In this document: positions 9,861 to 18,183 of the stretch, in pieces
Layout of the letters: every line of letters starts with the position of its first letter
Numbering within the stretch: the stretch's first letter is position 1
NCBI RefSeq assembly: GCF_025506355.1
Contig: NZ_JANZYP010000042.1
Span: 1-64,000, forward strand
Length of the DNA stretch: 64,000 bases
Direction: 5' to 3'
From: Sphaerisporangium corydalis
GTDB taxonomy: Bacteria > Actinomycetota > Actinomycetes > Streptosporangiales > Streptosporangiaceae
Position numbers and translations under genes: made by a program
Notes under the pieces: generated by a model
Databases searched by the model: none
Told to the model about the DNA's origin: nothing
What the model saw: the letters and a program-made list of their open reading frames with translations, nothing else

Positions 9861-10319
9861 TTGGCAACGCCAGAGCCGGACGAGATCGTGGACAGTCCCA
9901 CGGAGTGGGTGGCCAAGCATGTCAGGCGCTATGTCGAGTCCGACGGGCGGGACGGCGCCCGCAACAACGGGTACGACACGCTGCTGATCACCACCCGGGG
10001 GCGGAAGTCGGGAAAGCTGCGCCGCACCGCGTTGATCTACGGGCGGCACGGCGACGACCACGTGGTCGTGGCCTCGAACGGTGGCTCCGACCAGCACCCC
10101 GCCTGGTACCTCAACCTGCTGGCGAACCCCGAGGTCGACGTCCAGGTCGGCGCGGACAAGTTCACCGCCCAGGCCCGCGCGACCGACGGCGAGGAGAGGG
10201 CCGAACTGTGGACGATGATGGTTTCGGTCTTCCCCGTCTACACCGGATACCAGGAGAAGGCCCACCGGACGATCCCCGTGGTCGTCCTCCGGCGAACGGC
10301 CGACGTCCATGACGGATGA
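9861..10319 (+). CDS. Ddn-like F420-dependent nitroreductase-fold protein
   Basis: 152 residues of the deazaflavin-dependent nitroreductase family (split-barrel fold). Family features seen are TTRGRKSGKLRRTALIY, a phosphate-binding segment for F420, and SNGGSDQHPAWYLNL. Members reduce quinones or nitro compounds with F420H2. It starts at TTG behind GGAGG (9852-9856). The next gene overlaps its end by 11 bases. Confidence 0.9.
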   Translation: MATPEPDEIVDSPTEWVAKHVRRYVESDGRDGARNNGYDTLLITTRGRKSGKLRRTALIYGRHGDDHVVVASNGGSDQHPAWYLNLLANPEVDVQVGADKFTAQARATDGEERAELWTMMVSVFPVYTGYQEKAHRTIPVVVLRRTADVHDG

Positions 10320-11346
10320 CCCTGGAAGACCCGTCGTCATCCTGAAGCCCGCCCCCCACGGGTCCCGCCGGATCTTCACCGAGGCGGCGTTCAGGGCCCT
10401 GCACGAGCGGTTCACCGTGGTGGACCTCGAAGCGGACGACTCCCCGGAGGCGTTCGACCGGGCGCTGCCCGACGCCTTCGCGATCGTCGGGCAGCCCGAC
10501 CTGCCCCGCGAACGGCTCGCCCGCGCCCCCCGGCTGCGCGCGCTGCTCAACGTGGAGGGGAACTTCTACCCCAACGTCGACTACGAGACCTGTTACGAGC
10601 AGGGCGTCCACGTCCTCGGCTGCGGCCCGGCGTACGCCCAGGCGGTCGCCGAGTACTCCCTCGGCCTGGCCCTGGACCTGGCACGCGGGATCAGCAGGGA
10701 GGACCGGGCCTTCCGCGCCGGGCGGGAACGGTACGTCGCCGACGGCAACGGCGACGCCATCCTGCTGCGGAACGCCGACGTCGGCCTCGTCGGCTTCGGC
10801 AACCTCGGCCGCGCGCTGCGCACCGTGCTGACCGGGTTCGCGCCGGTCATCCGGGTCTACGACCCGTGGCTGCCGGACGGCGCGCTGCGCGAGCACGGCG
10901 TAGTGCCCGCGGGCCTCGGGGAGGTCCTCGCCAGGAGCACCTTCCTGTTCGTCCTGGCGACGGTGACCGACGAGAGCCGCCACCTGCTCGACGCCGAGCA
11001 CCTGGCGATGGTGCCGCCGGGCGCCAGGATCATCCTGGTCAGCCGGGCGCCGGTCGTCGACCACGACGCGCTGGTGGCCGGGGTCGCCGAGGGGCGGTTC
11101 CTGGCCGCCGTCGACGTGTGGCCGGACGAGCCGGTGCCGGCGGGCCACCCGGCGCGCGGGCTGGAGGGCATGGTGCTGTCCGCGCACCGGGCCGGGGGCA
11201 TCCCGGCGGCGTTCCTCGAGATCGGCGAGATGGTCCTGGACGACCTCACCCTGATGGCCCGCGGCCTGCCGCCGGCCAGGATGCAGGTCGCGGCCCGTGA
11301 ACTGGTCGGCCGCTACCGCAACCGCCCGGTCGACGGGCCCGGATGA
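10309..11346 (+). CDS. D-2-hydroxyacid dehydrogenase family, NAD(P)-binding
   Basis: 345 residues. The Rossmann motif GFGNLGRALR is near residue 161. The catalytic set of the family is recognisable: arginine in VSRAPVV (about 244), glutamate in VWPDEPVP (about 273) and histidine in SAHRAGG (about 291). It should reduce a 2-ketoacid or oxidise a 2-hydroxyacid; the substrate is unknown. It overlaps the upstream Ddn-like gene by 11 bases, so they are probably co-transcribed. A strong hairpin follows at 11420-11447. Confidence 0.88.
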   Translation: MTDDPGRPVVILKPAPHGSRRIFTEAAFRALHERFTVVDLEADDSPEAFDRALPDAFAIVGQPDLPRERLARAPRLRALLNVEGNFYPNVDYETCYEQGVHVLGCGPAYAQAVAEYSLGLALDLARGISREDRAFRAGRERYVADGNGDAILLRNADVGLVGFGNLGRALRTVLTGFAPVIRVYDPWLPDGALREHGVVPAGLGEVLARSTFLFVLATVTDESRHLLDAEHLAMVPPGARIILVSRAPVVDHDALVAGVAEGRFLAAVDVWPDEPVPAGHPARGLEGMVLSAHRAGGIPAAFLEIGEMVLDDLTLMARGLPPARMQVAARELVGRYRNRPVDGPG

Positions 11347-11419
11347 CGGCTCCCGGCGGCGTGCCACCGATCCCGCACGGCCGCCCGGCGCCGGTTGCGG
11401 TTTCCGCCCGGAACGCGAC

Positions 11420-11447
11420 GCGGCCCCCCACCGCCGGTGGGGGGCCG
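11420..11447. terminator. Bidirectional hairpin terminator
   Basis: A near-perfect inverted repeat with arms of 13 bases (GCGGCCCCCCACC) and a 2-3 base loop. It lies between two convergent genes, the dehydrogenase and the FAD-linked oxidase. There is no U-tract, as is usual in actinomycetes. Confidence 0.65.
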
Positions 11448-11496
11448 CTACGGCCGTCGGCCGCGTGGTCGCGCGGGGTCAGCCGGTCGCCGGGGG

Positions 11497-12870
11497 TCAG
11501 TCGGTCGCCGGGGGGATGTTCTGGTTGAGGCGGAACAGGTTGGCCGGGTCGTACTGGGCCTTGATCTTCCGCAGCCGGTTCCACGTCGCGTCCGGGTAGG
11601 CGCTGCGGACCCGGGAGCTGTCCTCGTCGGCCAGGAAGCCGACGTAGGCGCCCTTGTCGGTCTGCTCGAGGGCGTCGGTGAAGCCGTCGACCCAGGCCTC
11701 GCGGATCGGCCGCTCCTCGGCGCTCTCGTAGAACGCCGCGACGTTCGCCAGGATGTGGCTGTCGCGGTGGGCGAACGCGGTCGCGTCGTTCGACACGCGG
11801 GCCATCTGGCCGCCCAGCACCCGGAGCTGCACCGCGCGCATCACGGCGTCGGAGGCTTCGAGGTACTCGGCGATCATCTGGGCCACGCTCAGGTCGACGG
11901 TGTCGAGGAACATGGTGCGCGCCACCGCCGTCGACTGGTCGGGGCCCTCCTCAGGGGGGAACATGCCCGAGTACGGCATGGTCTGGACCATGTCGAACAG
12001 GGGGGTGGCCAGCGCGCGGAACGGCGCGATGACGGCGTCCCCGTTCTCGGCGTCACCCGAGTAGGCCATGAAGGCCAGCAGGATCAGCTTGCCGTGCATC
12101 TCCTCGGGCAGGAACGGCATCGGCGGGGCGGGCATGACGTTGACGATGGTGGACAGTTCCTCGGGCGCGGCCCCGGCCTCGGCGACGAACCCGGCGATGA
12201 TCTCCGGCGTGGCCGGGAGGATCAGCATGCCGCCGACGATGGGGCCCTGCTGGTGCAGGTCGTAGCGCAGGCGGGTGACGACGCCGAAGTTGCCGCCGCC
12301 GCCCCGGATCGCCCAGAACAGGTCGGGGTGGTTGTCGGCGTCGACCTGGAGGATCTGGCCGTCGGCGGTCACGATCTCGGCGGCCAGCAGGTGGTCGATG
12401 GCCATGCCGCGCTTGCGGACGAGGAACCCGATCCCCCCTCCGAGGGTGATGCCGCCGATGGCGACGGACCCGGTGTCGCCGAAACCGGTGGCCAGGCCGT
12501 GGGCCTCGGCCGCGAGGGTGTACGCGCCCGCGGTCACCCCGGACTGGGCCCAGGCGGTGCGTCCTTCGACGTCGATGTCGATCGCGTTCAGGTCGCGCAG
12601 GTCGAGCACGATGCCGCCCTCGGTCACGCTGTGGCCGGCGTTGCTGTGGCCGCCGTTGCGGACGGCCAGCTCCACGCCGGTCTCGCGGGCGTAGGCGATG
12701 ACGGCGGCGACGTCCTCGGCGTCGGCGACCCGGGCTATGGCCGCCGGCCGGCGGTCGAAGCCGCCGTAGTGGACGGCGCGCAACTGGTCGTAATCGGTGT
12801 CATCCGGCTCGATCACCCGGCCCTTGAGGGCAGCCTGGAGGCGCGAGATCGTGACGGGCGAGACATGCAT
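11497..12870 (-). CDS. FAD-linked oxidoreductase (PCMH / BBE type)
   Basis: 457 residues. The PCMH FAD-binding domain includes AVRNGGHSNAGHS near residue 73, where a histidine usually carries covalent FAD. It ends with a berberine-bridge-enzyme tail (YDPANLFRLNQNIPP). The second flavin-linking cysteine of bicovalent members is not seen: the GMAIDHL segment has no Cys. It is therefore probably a monocovalent flavoprotein that oxidises an alcohol or sugar and reduces O2. The ATG at 12870 has AAGGAG 7 bases upstream. Confidence 0.88.
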   Translation of the reverse strand: MHVSPVTISRLQAALKGRVIEPDDTDYDQLRAVHYGGFDRRPAAIARVADAEDVAAVIAYARETGVELAVRNGGHSNAGHSVTEGGIVLDLRDLNAIDIDVEGRTAWAQSGVTAGAYTLAAEAHGLATGFGDTGSVAIGGITLGGGIGFLVRKRGMAIDHLLAAEIVTADGQILQVDADNHPDLFWAIRGGGGNFGVVTRLRYDLHQQGPIVGGMLILPATPEIIAGFVAEAGAAPEELSTIVNVMPAPPMPFLPEEMHGKLILLAFMAYSGDAENGDAVIAPFRALATPLFDMVQTMPYSGMFPPEEGPDQSTAVARTMFLDTVDLSVAQMIAEYLEASDAVMRAVQLRVLGGQMARVSNDATAFAHRDSHILANVAAFYESAEERPIREAWVDGFTDALEQTDKGAYVGFLADEDSSRVRSAYPDATWNRLRKIKAQYDPANLFRLNQNIPPATD

Positions 12871-13013
12871 AAGGGAACTCCTTCGCGGCGCCTTCTTGCC
12901 TGCCGCACGTCGCTGACAGAAAATGCCGTGCTCATGTTCCCACGATGACGGAGCCATCGATGAGGGATTCTCCTTTATAAATCATCTCTGCCGGAGAATC
13001 GACTTTCAACCCG

Positions 13014-13135
13014 AATAGGGGTGGGGTACCCGTGGCCATCGAATGGCCTTTCACCTGCGGAAACTCTCGTGACGGCCGCTCGTACCCCTAGAGAAATAGG
13101 GGTACCCCCAGATCGCCGGGCGGCGGCGTACCCCC
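13014..13135. promoter_or_regulatory. Cluster of GGGGTACCC palindromes in a 470-base intergenic gap
   Basis: The gap 12871-13342 separates divergent genes (FAD oxidase leftward, metallo-hydrolase rightward). It holds GGGGTACCC at 13023-13031 and the perfect palindrome GGGGTACCCC at 13099-13108. The latter is embedded in a 9-base-pair hairpin (arms GTACCCCTA/TAGGGGTAC, loop GAGAAA, 13082-13105). A half-site lies near 13128. AATAGGGGT precedes two of the copies. This is a plausible operator cluster; the regulator is unknown. Confidence 0.4.
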
Positions 13136-13342
13136 GGGGGGCCTGATGGGCCGCGGGAGCCCCCGTCCGCCACTGAATTCGATTCCGGCCGGGCCTTGTA
13201 CGGCGCATACCCGCGGACCATTCACCGCCCGGCGGGCCGGCGCCGGGTGGCGGCCCCGGACGCCCGCCGCCCCGAATACGGAATAATGCGGCCATAACGC
13301 ACATATCCGGTGTCATCGGGCGGCACGGCAAGGGACAGGCAG

Positions 13343-14170
13343 ATGAAACTCACGGTTCTCGGCGGCAGCGGGGCATGGCCCACGGCGGAGGAGGCGTGCA
13401 GCGGGTTCCTCGTCGAGCATGACGGGTTCCGGCTGCTGATGGACGTGGGGTACGCGACCCTGCCCCGGCTGCTGGGGTTGCCGGCGGCGGATCGTACGCC
13501 GGCCGGACTCGGGACGACGGGCTCGCGCGACACCACGCATGGGCAGGGGAGCACCGGAGGCGGGATGACGGCCGGGCAGGTCGACGCGGTCCTGATCAGC
13601 CATGGGCACCCCGACCACTGCGCCGACCTCAACCCCCTGCTGCGGGCGAGGACGTACTGCGCGGAGCCCGCGCCGCCCCTGCCGGTGTACACGCTGCCCG
13701 GGGCCCTCGACGCGGTCCTCGCCCTGGACCGGCCGGGCATGCTCGACGACGCCTACGTGCTGCACGACTTCCAGGCCGGCGACCGGTTCGAGGTGGGGCC
13801 GTTCACGGTCGGCACGCGGCTGCTGCCCCACTCGGTGCCCAACGCGGGCCTGCGCCTCACCGCCGGGGGCAGGACGCTGACCTACACCGGGGACAGCGGC
13901 CCGAGCCCGGAGGTGGTCACGCTGGCCCGGGACGCCGATCTCCTGGTGGCCGAGGCGACCTTCCTTGACCCGCCCCCCGGCGACGCCGCCCGGTACCTCG
14001 GCAACGCCCGCCAGGCAGGATCGCAGGCCGCCCAGGCCGGGGCCGCGCGGCTCCTGCTGACCCACCTGCAGCCAGGGACGGATCCGGACCGCGCCCGCGA
14101 GACGGCCGCGGGCACGTTCCCCGGCCGGGTGGGCGTGGCCTCGGGCGGGCTGACCGTGGACCTCGGCTGA
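13343..14170 (+). CDS. Metallo-beta-lactamase-fold hydrolase
   Basis: 275 residues. It has a ribonuclease Z-like start (MKLTVLGGSGAWPT), the metal motif HGHPDHCADL near residue 86, a later PHSVPN and TYTGDSG (metal-binding aspartate), and LLTHLQPGTD near the end. It is likely a zinc- or iron-dependent phosphodiesterase or hydrolase of the RNase Z-like branch; the substrate is unknown. It starts at the ATG after an AGGGACAGG stretch. Confidence 0.88.
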   Translation: MKLTVLGGSGAWPTAEEACSGFLVEHDGFRLLMDVGYATLPRLLGLPAADRTPAGLGTTGSRDTTHGQGSTGGGMTAGQVDAVLISHGHPDHCADLNPLLRARTYCAEPAPPLPVYTLPGALDAVLALDRPGMLDDAYVLHDFQAGDRFEVGPFTVGTRLLPHSVPNAGLRLTAGGRTLTYTGDSGPSPEVVTLARDADLLVAEATFLDPPPGDAARYLGNARQAGSQAAQAGAARLLLTHLQPGTDPDRARETAAGTFPGRVGVASGGLTVDLG

Positions 14171-14312
14171 CGCTCGGGACGGCCGGTACGGTGGCCTAAT
14201 TTCTGGCTATGTGGCGGTAATCGTCGGCTGATGTGCAGAGTGTCCAAGGTAGGGCGGCACGTCGGGATTGATACGTTGCAGACCGTAGTCGATCGAGGGC
14301 CATAGGTGCGCG

Positions 14313-15014
14313 ATGGCAGATCCGAGGTTCCCTTCCCCGGCGCGGGAGCCCGCCTCGTCCGCGACGGTCACGGCCGGGGGCCGCCGTACCGCCGCGATCG
14401 TGGCCCTGCCCGCCCTGATCGCCGCCGGTGTGATCCTGGTCGTCGTCGGCGGCACCCGCAGGGCCGAGCCGCCCCCCGCCCCCCTTCCCGACCCGGCACC
14501 GGGCGCGGCGGCGAAGGCGGCGGCGCCACGGTCGCACGGGGAGCGCCCGGCGGTCCGCCACCAGCCGGGCCTGCGGGCGTCGAGCATCCGCGTCCCGGCC
14601 CTCGGGGTGACCGCGAGGATCGGCAGGGCCGAGGTCGAGGACGGCGTCCTGGTCCCGCCCCGGGTGCCCGGCGAGGTCGGCATGTGGGCCGGGTCCGCTC
14701 CCCTGGAGGCGGCCACGGGCGAGGTGACCATAGCGGGGCACGTGAGCTGGGGCGGGATGGCCCCCTTCGCGTTCAGGCGCCTCGCGCGCCTGCGCCCCGG
14801 CCAGCTGATCTACACCGCGGACGCCCACGGGCGGCAGAGCGCGTGGCGGGTCACCGAGGTCACCGCGCTGTCGAAACGGGCGGGAACCGATCCCACCGCG
14901 TTCGCGGGTCCCGCCGGCCCGCGGCGGCTGGTGCTGATCACCTGCGGCGGCGCCTTCGACGCGTCCGCCCGCTCCTATGACGACAACGTCTATGTGTTCG
15001 CCGTTCCAGCCTGA
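14313..15014 (+). CDS. Class F sortase
   Basis: 233 residues: an N-terminal membrane anchor (about residues 27-47), a proline/alanine-rich linker, then the sortase domain. Catalytic residues are visible: His near 143 in TIAGHVSW, Cys near 211 in LITCGG and an Arg near 219 in SARSYDDNV. Actinobacterial class F sortases are extracytoplasmic transpeptidases that attach LPxTG-like proteins to the wall. No substrate gene with a sorting signal is adjacent. Confidence 0.9.
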   Translation: MADPRFPSPAREPASSATVTAGGRRTAAIVALPALIAAGVILVVVGGTRRAEPPPAPLPDPAPGAAAKAAAPRSHGERPAVRHQPGLRASSIRVPALGVTARIGRAEVEDGVLVPPRVPGEVGMWAGSAPLEAATGEVTIAGHVSWGGMAPFAFRRLARLRPGQLIYTADAHGRQSAWRVTEVTALSKRAGTDPTAFAGPAGPRRLVLITCGGAFDASARSYDDNVYVFAVPA

Positions 15015-15129
15015 CCGGACATCGGAACCAGGGCGATACCGTCGAACGACCTCGGGATCACGACGGCGATCGGGAACCCGGGGCGGGGCAGGTGCGGCCG
15101 GTCTCCGGAGGGGCCGTCCGGGCGCTCGT

Positions 15130-15143
15130 ATCGCAAGTGCGAT
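15130..15143. promoter_or_regulatory. Palindrome upstream of the TOBE regulator
   Basis: ATCGCA-AG-TGCGAT is a perfect 6-2-6 inverted repeat about 80 bases before the regulator start. Nearby are the half-like GATGCGATT (15163-15170) and a second palindrome TGCCATGGCA (15170-15179). This is a candidate operator for the HTH/TOBE regulator or another molybdate-responsive factor. Confidence 0.35.
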
Positions 15144-15223
15144 GAGAAATCCCTTGGTAACGATGCGATTGCCATGGCAGGGAGATATCAAGGTCCGAAT
15201 ATGCGAAGGTAGGGTGATTGTTC

Positions 15224-15634
15224 GTGACGACGTTTCGGATCAGCGAGGCGGCGGTGCTGCTCGGGGTCAGCCCCGACACCGTCCGGCGGTGGGTCGACGC
15301 CGGACGGCTGACGGCCCGCCGCGACGAGCACGGCCACCGGCTGGTCGACGGCACCGATCTGGCCGCGTTCGCGCGCGCCCAGATCGAGGCCGAGGACGGC
15401 TCGGGATACTCCTCGGCGCGTAACCGCTTCCGCGGCATCGTGACCGAGGTGATCAAGGACGCGGTGATGGCCCAGGTGGAGATCGCCGCCGGCCCGTACC
15501 GGGTCGTCTCGCTGATGAGCCGCCAGGCCGTGGACGAACTCGGCCTCGCGGTGGGGGTGGTGGCGGTCGCTGTGATCAAGTCCACCAACGTCGTCGTGGA
15601 GATCCCCGACCACGCTCGCTTAGCGAGTCAGTAA
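15224..15634 (+). CDS. HTH (excisionase/MerR-like) plus TOBE/Mop molybdate-binding regulator
   Basis: 136 residues. Residues 1-50 form a helix-turn-helix of the MerR/excisionase type (SEAAVLLGVSPDTVRRWVD). Residues 65-130 form a single TOBE/Mop domain (SARNRFRGIV...VVSLMSRQAVDELGL), a molybdate/tungstate-binding fold. It likely senses oxyanion and regulates the adjacent modA gene. The GTG at 15224 follows AGGTAGGG; a TTG at 15218 is possible but too close to that site. Confidence 0.85.
   Translation: MTTFRISEAAVLLGVSPDTVRRWVDAGRLTARRDEHGHRLVDGTDLAAFARAQIEAEDGSGYSSARNRFRGIVTEVIKDAVMAQVEIAAGPYRVVSLMSRQAVDELGLAVGVVAVAVIKSTNVVVEIPDHARLASQ
15615..15627 (+). promoter_or_regulatory. Small hairpin between the regulator and modA
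   Basis: CTCGCT-T-AGCGAG is a perfect inverted repeat at the 3' end of the regulator gene, a few bases before the modA ribosome site (AAGGAG 15633-15638). It could modulate modA translation or be an operator half; this is inferred from position only. Confidence 0.3.
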
Positions 15635-15644
15635 GGAGCCCTTG

Positions 15645-16454
15645 TTGTTCAGGCGTGTTTCCCGGTGGGCCGCCGCCCTGCCCCTCGCCCTGGTGCTGAC
15701 CGCCGGCCTCGCCGGTTGCGGCTCCAGCGACCCGGCCACCCCCTCGGCCTCCTCTTCCGCTTCCTCCTCCGCCGCCGGTGGGGCCACGACGCTGACGGTG
15801 TTCGCCGCCGCCTCGCTGACCGAGACCTTCACCGAGCTGGGCAAGACCTTCGAGGCCGCCCACCCCGGGACCTCGGTGAAGTTCAACTTCGGCTCCAGCG
15901 CCACCCTGGCCCAGCAGATCACCCAGGGCGCGCCGGCCGACGTCTTCGCCGCCGCCAGCCCGGCCACGATGAAGACCGTCACCGACGCCTCCCTCGCGTC
16001 CGCGCCCACCACCTTCGTCCGCAACAAGCTGCAGATCGCCGTCCCGGCCGACAACCCGGCCAAGGTGGACGACCTGAAGGACCTGGCCGACTCCAAGGTC
16101 AAGGTCGCCCTGTGCGCCGAGCAGGTCCCGTGCGGCGCCGCCGCGATCAAGGCACTGGACGCGGCCGGGCTGAAGGTCACGCCCGTCTCCTACGAGCAGG
16201 ACGTCAAGGCCACCCTCACCAAGGTCGAGCTCGGTGAGGTCGACGCCGCCCTCGTCTACACCACGGACGTGCTGGCCGCTGGGGACAAGGTCAAGGGGAT
16301 CGCGTTCCCCGAGGCCGACAAGGCGATCAACGACTACCCCGTCGCCGCCCTGACCAAGGCCCCCGCGGCCGACCTGGCCAAGCAGTTCGTCGACCTCGTC
16401 CTGTCCCCCCAGGGCAAGGACGTCTTCACCAAGGCGGGCTTCGAGGGCGCCTGA
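15645..16454 (+). CDS. modA: Molybdate ABC transporter substrate-binding lipoprotein ModA
   Basis: 269 residues. A lipoprotein signal ends in LAGC (lipidated Cys near residue 25), followed by a serine-rich linker and a periplasmic-binding domain. ModA signatures include FAAASLTETFTELGKTFE, FNFGSSATLAQQI and GAPADVFAAASP. It binds molybdate or tungstate outside the membrane. Two adjacent TTG codons are possible starts; 15645 is 6 bases from AAGGAG. The permease (modB) and ATPase (modC) genes that normally follow are absent: the next gene is an unrelated convergent dehydrogenase. Confidence 0.93.
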   Translation: MFRRVSRWAAALPLALVLTAGLAGCGSSDPATPSASSSASSSAAGGATTLTVFAAASLTETFTELGKTFEAAHPGTSVKFNFGSSATLAQQITQGAPADVFAAASPATMKTVTDASLASAPTTFVRNKLQIAVPADNPAKVDDLKDLADSKVKVALCAEQVPCGAAAIKALDAAGLKVTPVSYEQDVKATLTKVELGEVDAALVYTTDVLAAGDKVKGIAFPEADKAINDYPVAALTKAPAADLAKQFVDLVLSPQGKDVFTKAGFEGA

Positions 16455-16511
16455 CCCTCATCCCGCCCTTCATTCCCAGGGGCGGCGATGGGAGGGGGTA
16501 CGGCGGCGCGG

Positions 16512-18035
16512 CTAGTTGAGCCGGCCGCCGCCCCTCCCGTCGAACCACCCGGCGTCGTCCGCGGCGGTGCGTACCGTGACGACACGGATCTGGGTGAATT
16601 CGTGGAACGACTCCCAGCCGCCCTCGCGGCCGGCGCCGCTCTCGCCCACCCCGCCCCACGGCGAGGCCGGGTCGAGCCGGTGGTGGTCGTTGACCCACGT
16701 CATGCCCACTTCGAGCCGCTCGGCCACCCGGTGGGCCCGGGCCACGTCACGCGTCCAGACCGCCGACCCCAGCCCGTACGGCGAGTCGTTCGCCACCGAC
16801 ACGGCCTCCTCCTCGTCGTCGAAGGGGATGACCACTACCACAGGCCCGAAGATCTCCTCGCGGGCCACCCGCATGTCGTTGCGCACGTCGGCGAGGACGG
16901 TGGGCTCGACGAAGTACCCGCCCGGCAGCCCCGGGACGCGGGCCTCCCGCCCGCCGGTCACCAGCCTCGCGCCCTCGTCCAGCCCGAGCCGCACGTACCC
17001 GAGGACGCGCTCCCGGGCGGCGGCCGAGATCACCGGGCCGAGCTGGGTGCCCGCCAGGGACGGGTCGCCGATGCGGATCGAGCGGGCGATCTTCACCAGC
17101 GCCTCGATGACGTCGTCGTACACGGCACGCTGGACGAGCAGCCGGCTGCCGGCGACGCACGTCTGCCCCGCCCCGGCGAAGGCGGCGAAGGCCGCGCCCT
17201 GGGCGGCGGCCTCCACCGGGACGTCGTCGAACACGATGACGGGCGCCTTCCCGCCGAGCTCCAGGGTCGCCTTGGCGAAGCGCTCCGCGGCGGCCATGGC
17301 GATCGCCCGGCCCGGCTCGGTGCCGCCGGTGAACACGACCTTCTTCACCAAAGGGTGCCCGGCCAGCGCTGAGCCCGCCTCGGGCCCGAGGCCCGGGATC
17401 ACGTTCAGCACCCCGTCCGGGACGCCGGCGCGCGCGGCGATGTCGGCGAGCAGCAGCGTGGTGAGCGGCGTGCGTTCCGACGGCTTGAGCACCACGGTGT
17501 TCCCGGTGGCCAGCGCCGGGGCCAGGCTCTTGGACGCGATCATCAGCGGGTGGTTGAAGGACGACAGGATCCCGACCACGCCGAGCGGGAACCTGCTGGT
17601 GTAGGCGTGGTAGCCATCGCCCATCGGCACCACCGCGCCACGGTCGGCCAGCAGGAGGGAGGCGTTGTAGCGGTACCACTCGGGAAGCCGGGCGATCTGC
17701 GCCTTGGTCTCGGCGATGGGGCGGCCGTTGTTCGTCGTCTCCAGGTGGAACAGATCGTCCATCCTGGCCTCGATGCCGTCCGCGAAACGGTTGACCAGGC
17801 GGGCCCGGTCGTGCGGGGTCAGGTCACGCCACCCGGGGAGGCGGAACGCCTCGTCGGCGACCCGGACCGCCCGGTCGACGTCCTGCTCGCCCGCACCGGC
17901 CACCTGGGTGAAGATCTCCCCCGTGGCCGGGTTCACCAGGTCGATGGGCGCGGCGTGGCCGTCCACCACGCGGCCGCCGACGCGCAGGCCGGTCGCCGTC
18001 CCCTGGAACACGTTCTGCTCACCCCTGACGATCAT
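16512..18035 (-). CDS. NAD(P)-dependent aldehyde dehydrogenase
   Basis: 507 residues of the aldehyde dehydrogenase superfamily. Visible elements are SSFNHPLMIASKSLAPALATG, VFTGGTEPG, general base ELGGKAP (about residue 258), catalytic GQTCVAGS with Cys near 290, and EEIFGPVVVV. It oxidises an aldehyde to an acid; the substrate is unknown. The ATG at 18035 is chosen because a longer frame to 18083 runs through the two GTATAC operator-like sites. It is divergent from a GntR gene that probably controls it. Confidence 0.9.
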   Translation of the reverse strand: MIVRGEQNVFQGTATGLRVGGRVVDGHAAPIDLVNPATGEIFTQVAGAGEQDVDRAVRVADEAFRLPGWRDLTPHDRARLVNRFADGIEARMDDLFHLETTNNGRPIAETKAQIARLPEWYRYNASLLLADRGAVVPMGDGYHAYTSRFPLGVVGILSSFNHPLMIASKSLAPALATGNTVVLKPSERTPLTTLLLADIAARAGVPDGVLNVIPGLGPEAGSALAGHPLVKKVVFTGGTEPGRAIAMAAAERFAKATLELGGKAPVIVFDDVPVEAAAQGAAFAAFAGAGQTCVAGSRLLVQRAVYDDVIEALVKIARSIRIGDPSLAGTQLGPVISAAARERVLGYVRLGLDEGARLVTGGREARVPGLPGGYFVEPTVLADVRNDMRVAREEIFGPVVVVIPFDDEEEAVSVANDSPYGLGSAVWTRDVARAHRVAERLEVGMTWVNDHHRLDPASPWGGVGESGAGREGGWESFHEFTQIRVVTVRTAADDAGWFDGRGGGRLN

Positions 18036-18050
18036 CGCTGCAGCGCCCCC

Positions 18051-18076
18051 GTATACCGTCTTCGCATCCTGTATAC
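18051..18076. promoter_or_regulatory. Paired GTATAC operator-like sites
   Basis: GTATAC at 18051-18056 and again at 18071-18076, exactly 20 bases (about two helical turns) apart, in the divergent region between the aldehyde dehydrogenase and a FadR-subfamily GntR gene. GntR/FadR regulators commonly bind palindromes centred on GT-N-AC, such as TGTATACA. A likely autoregulatory and target operator. Confidence 0.6.
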
Positions 18077-18183
18077 GACCCACCTTATGTCATGATATGT
18101 CTGGTTTCATACGATTCAATGGGGGCCATGCCCACCGAGGACGCCCGCGGCGCGCGGGCCGGGCGAGGAGAGAGGGGCCGGCG

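Noticed and set aside
11395-12948. 517-residue open frame opposite the FAD-linked oxidase
   Set aside because: Shadow frame; the minus strand carries the flavin-binding motif and BBE tail.
16463-16485. Terminator between modA and the aldehyde dehydrogenase gene
   Set aside because: Only a 6-base-pair CCGCCC/GGGCGG stem with an 11-base loop; too weak to list as a feature.
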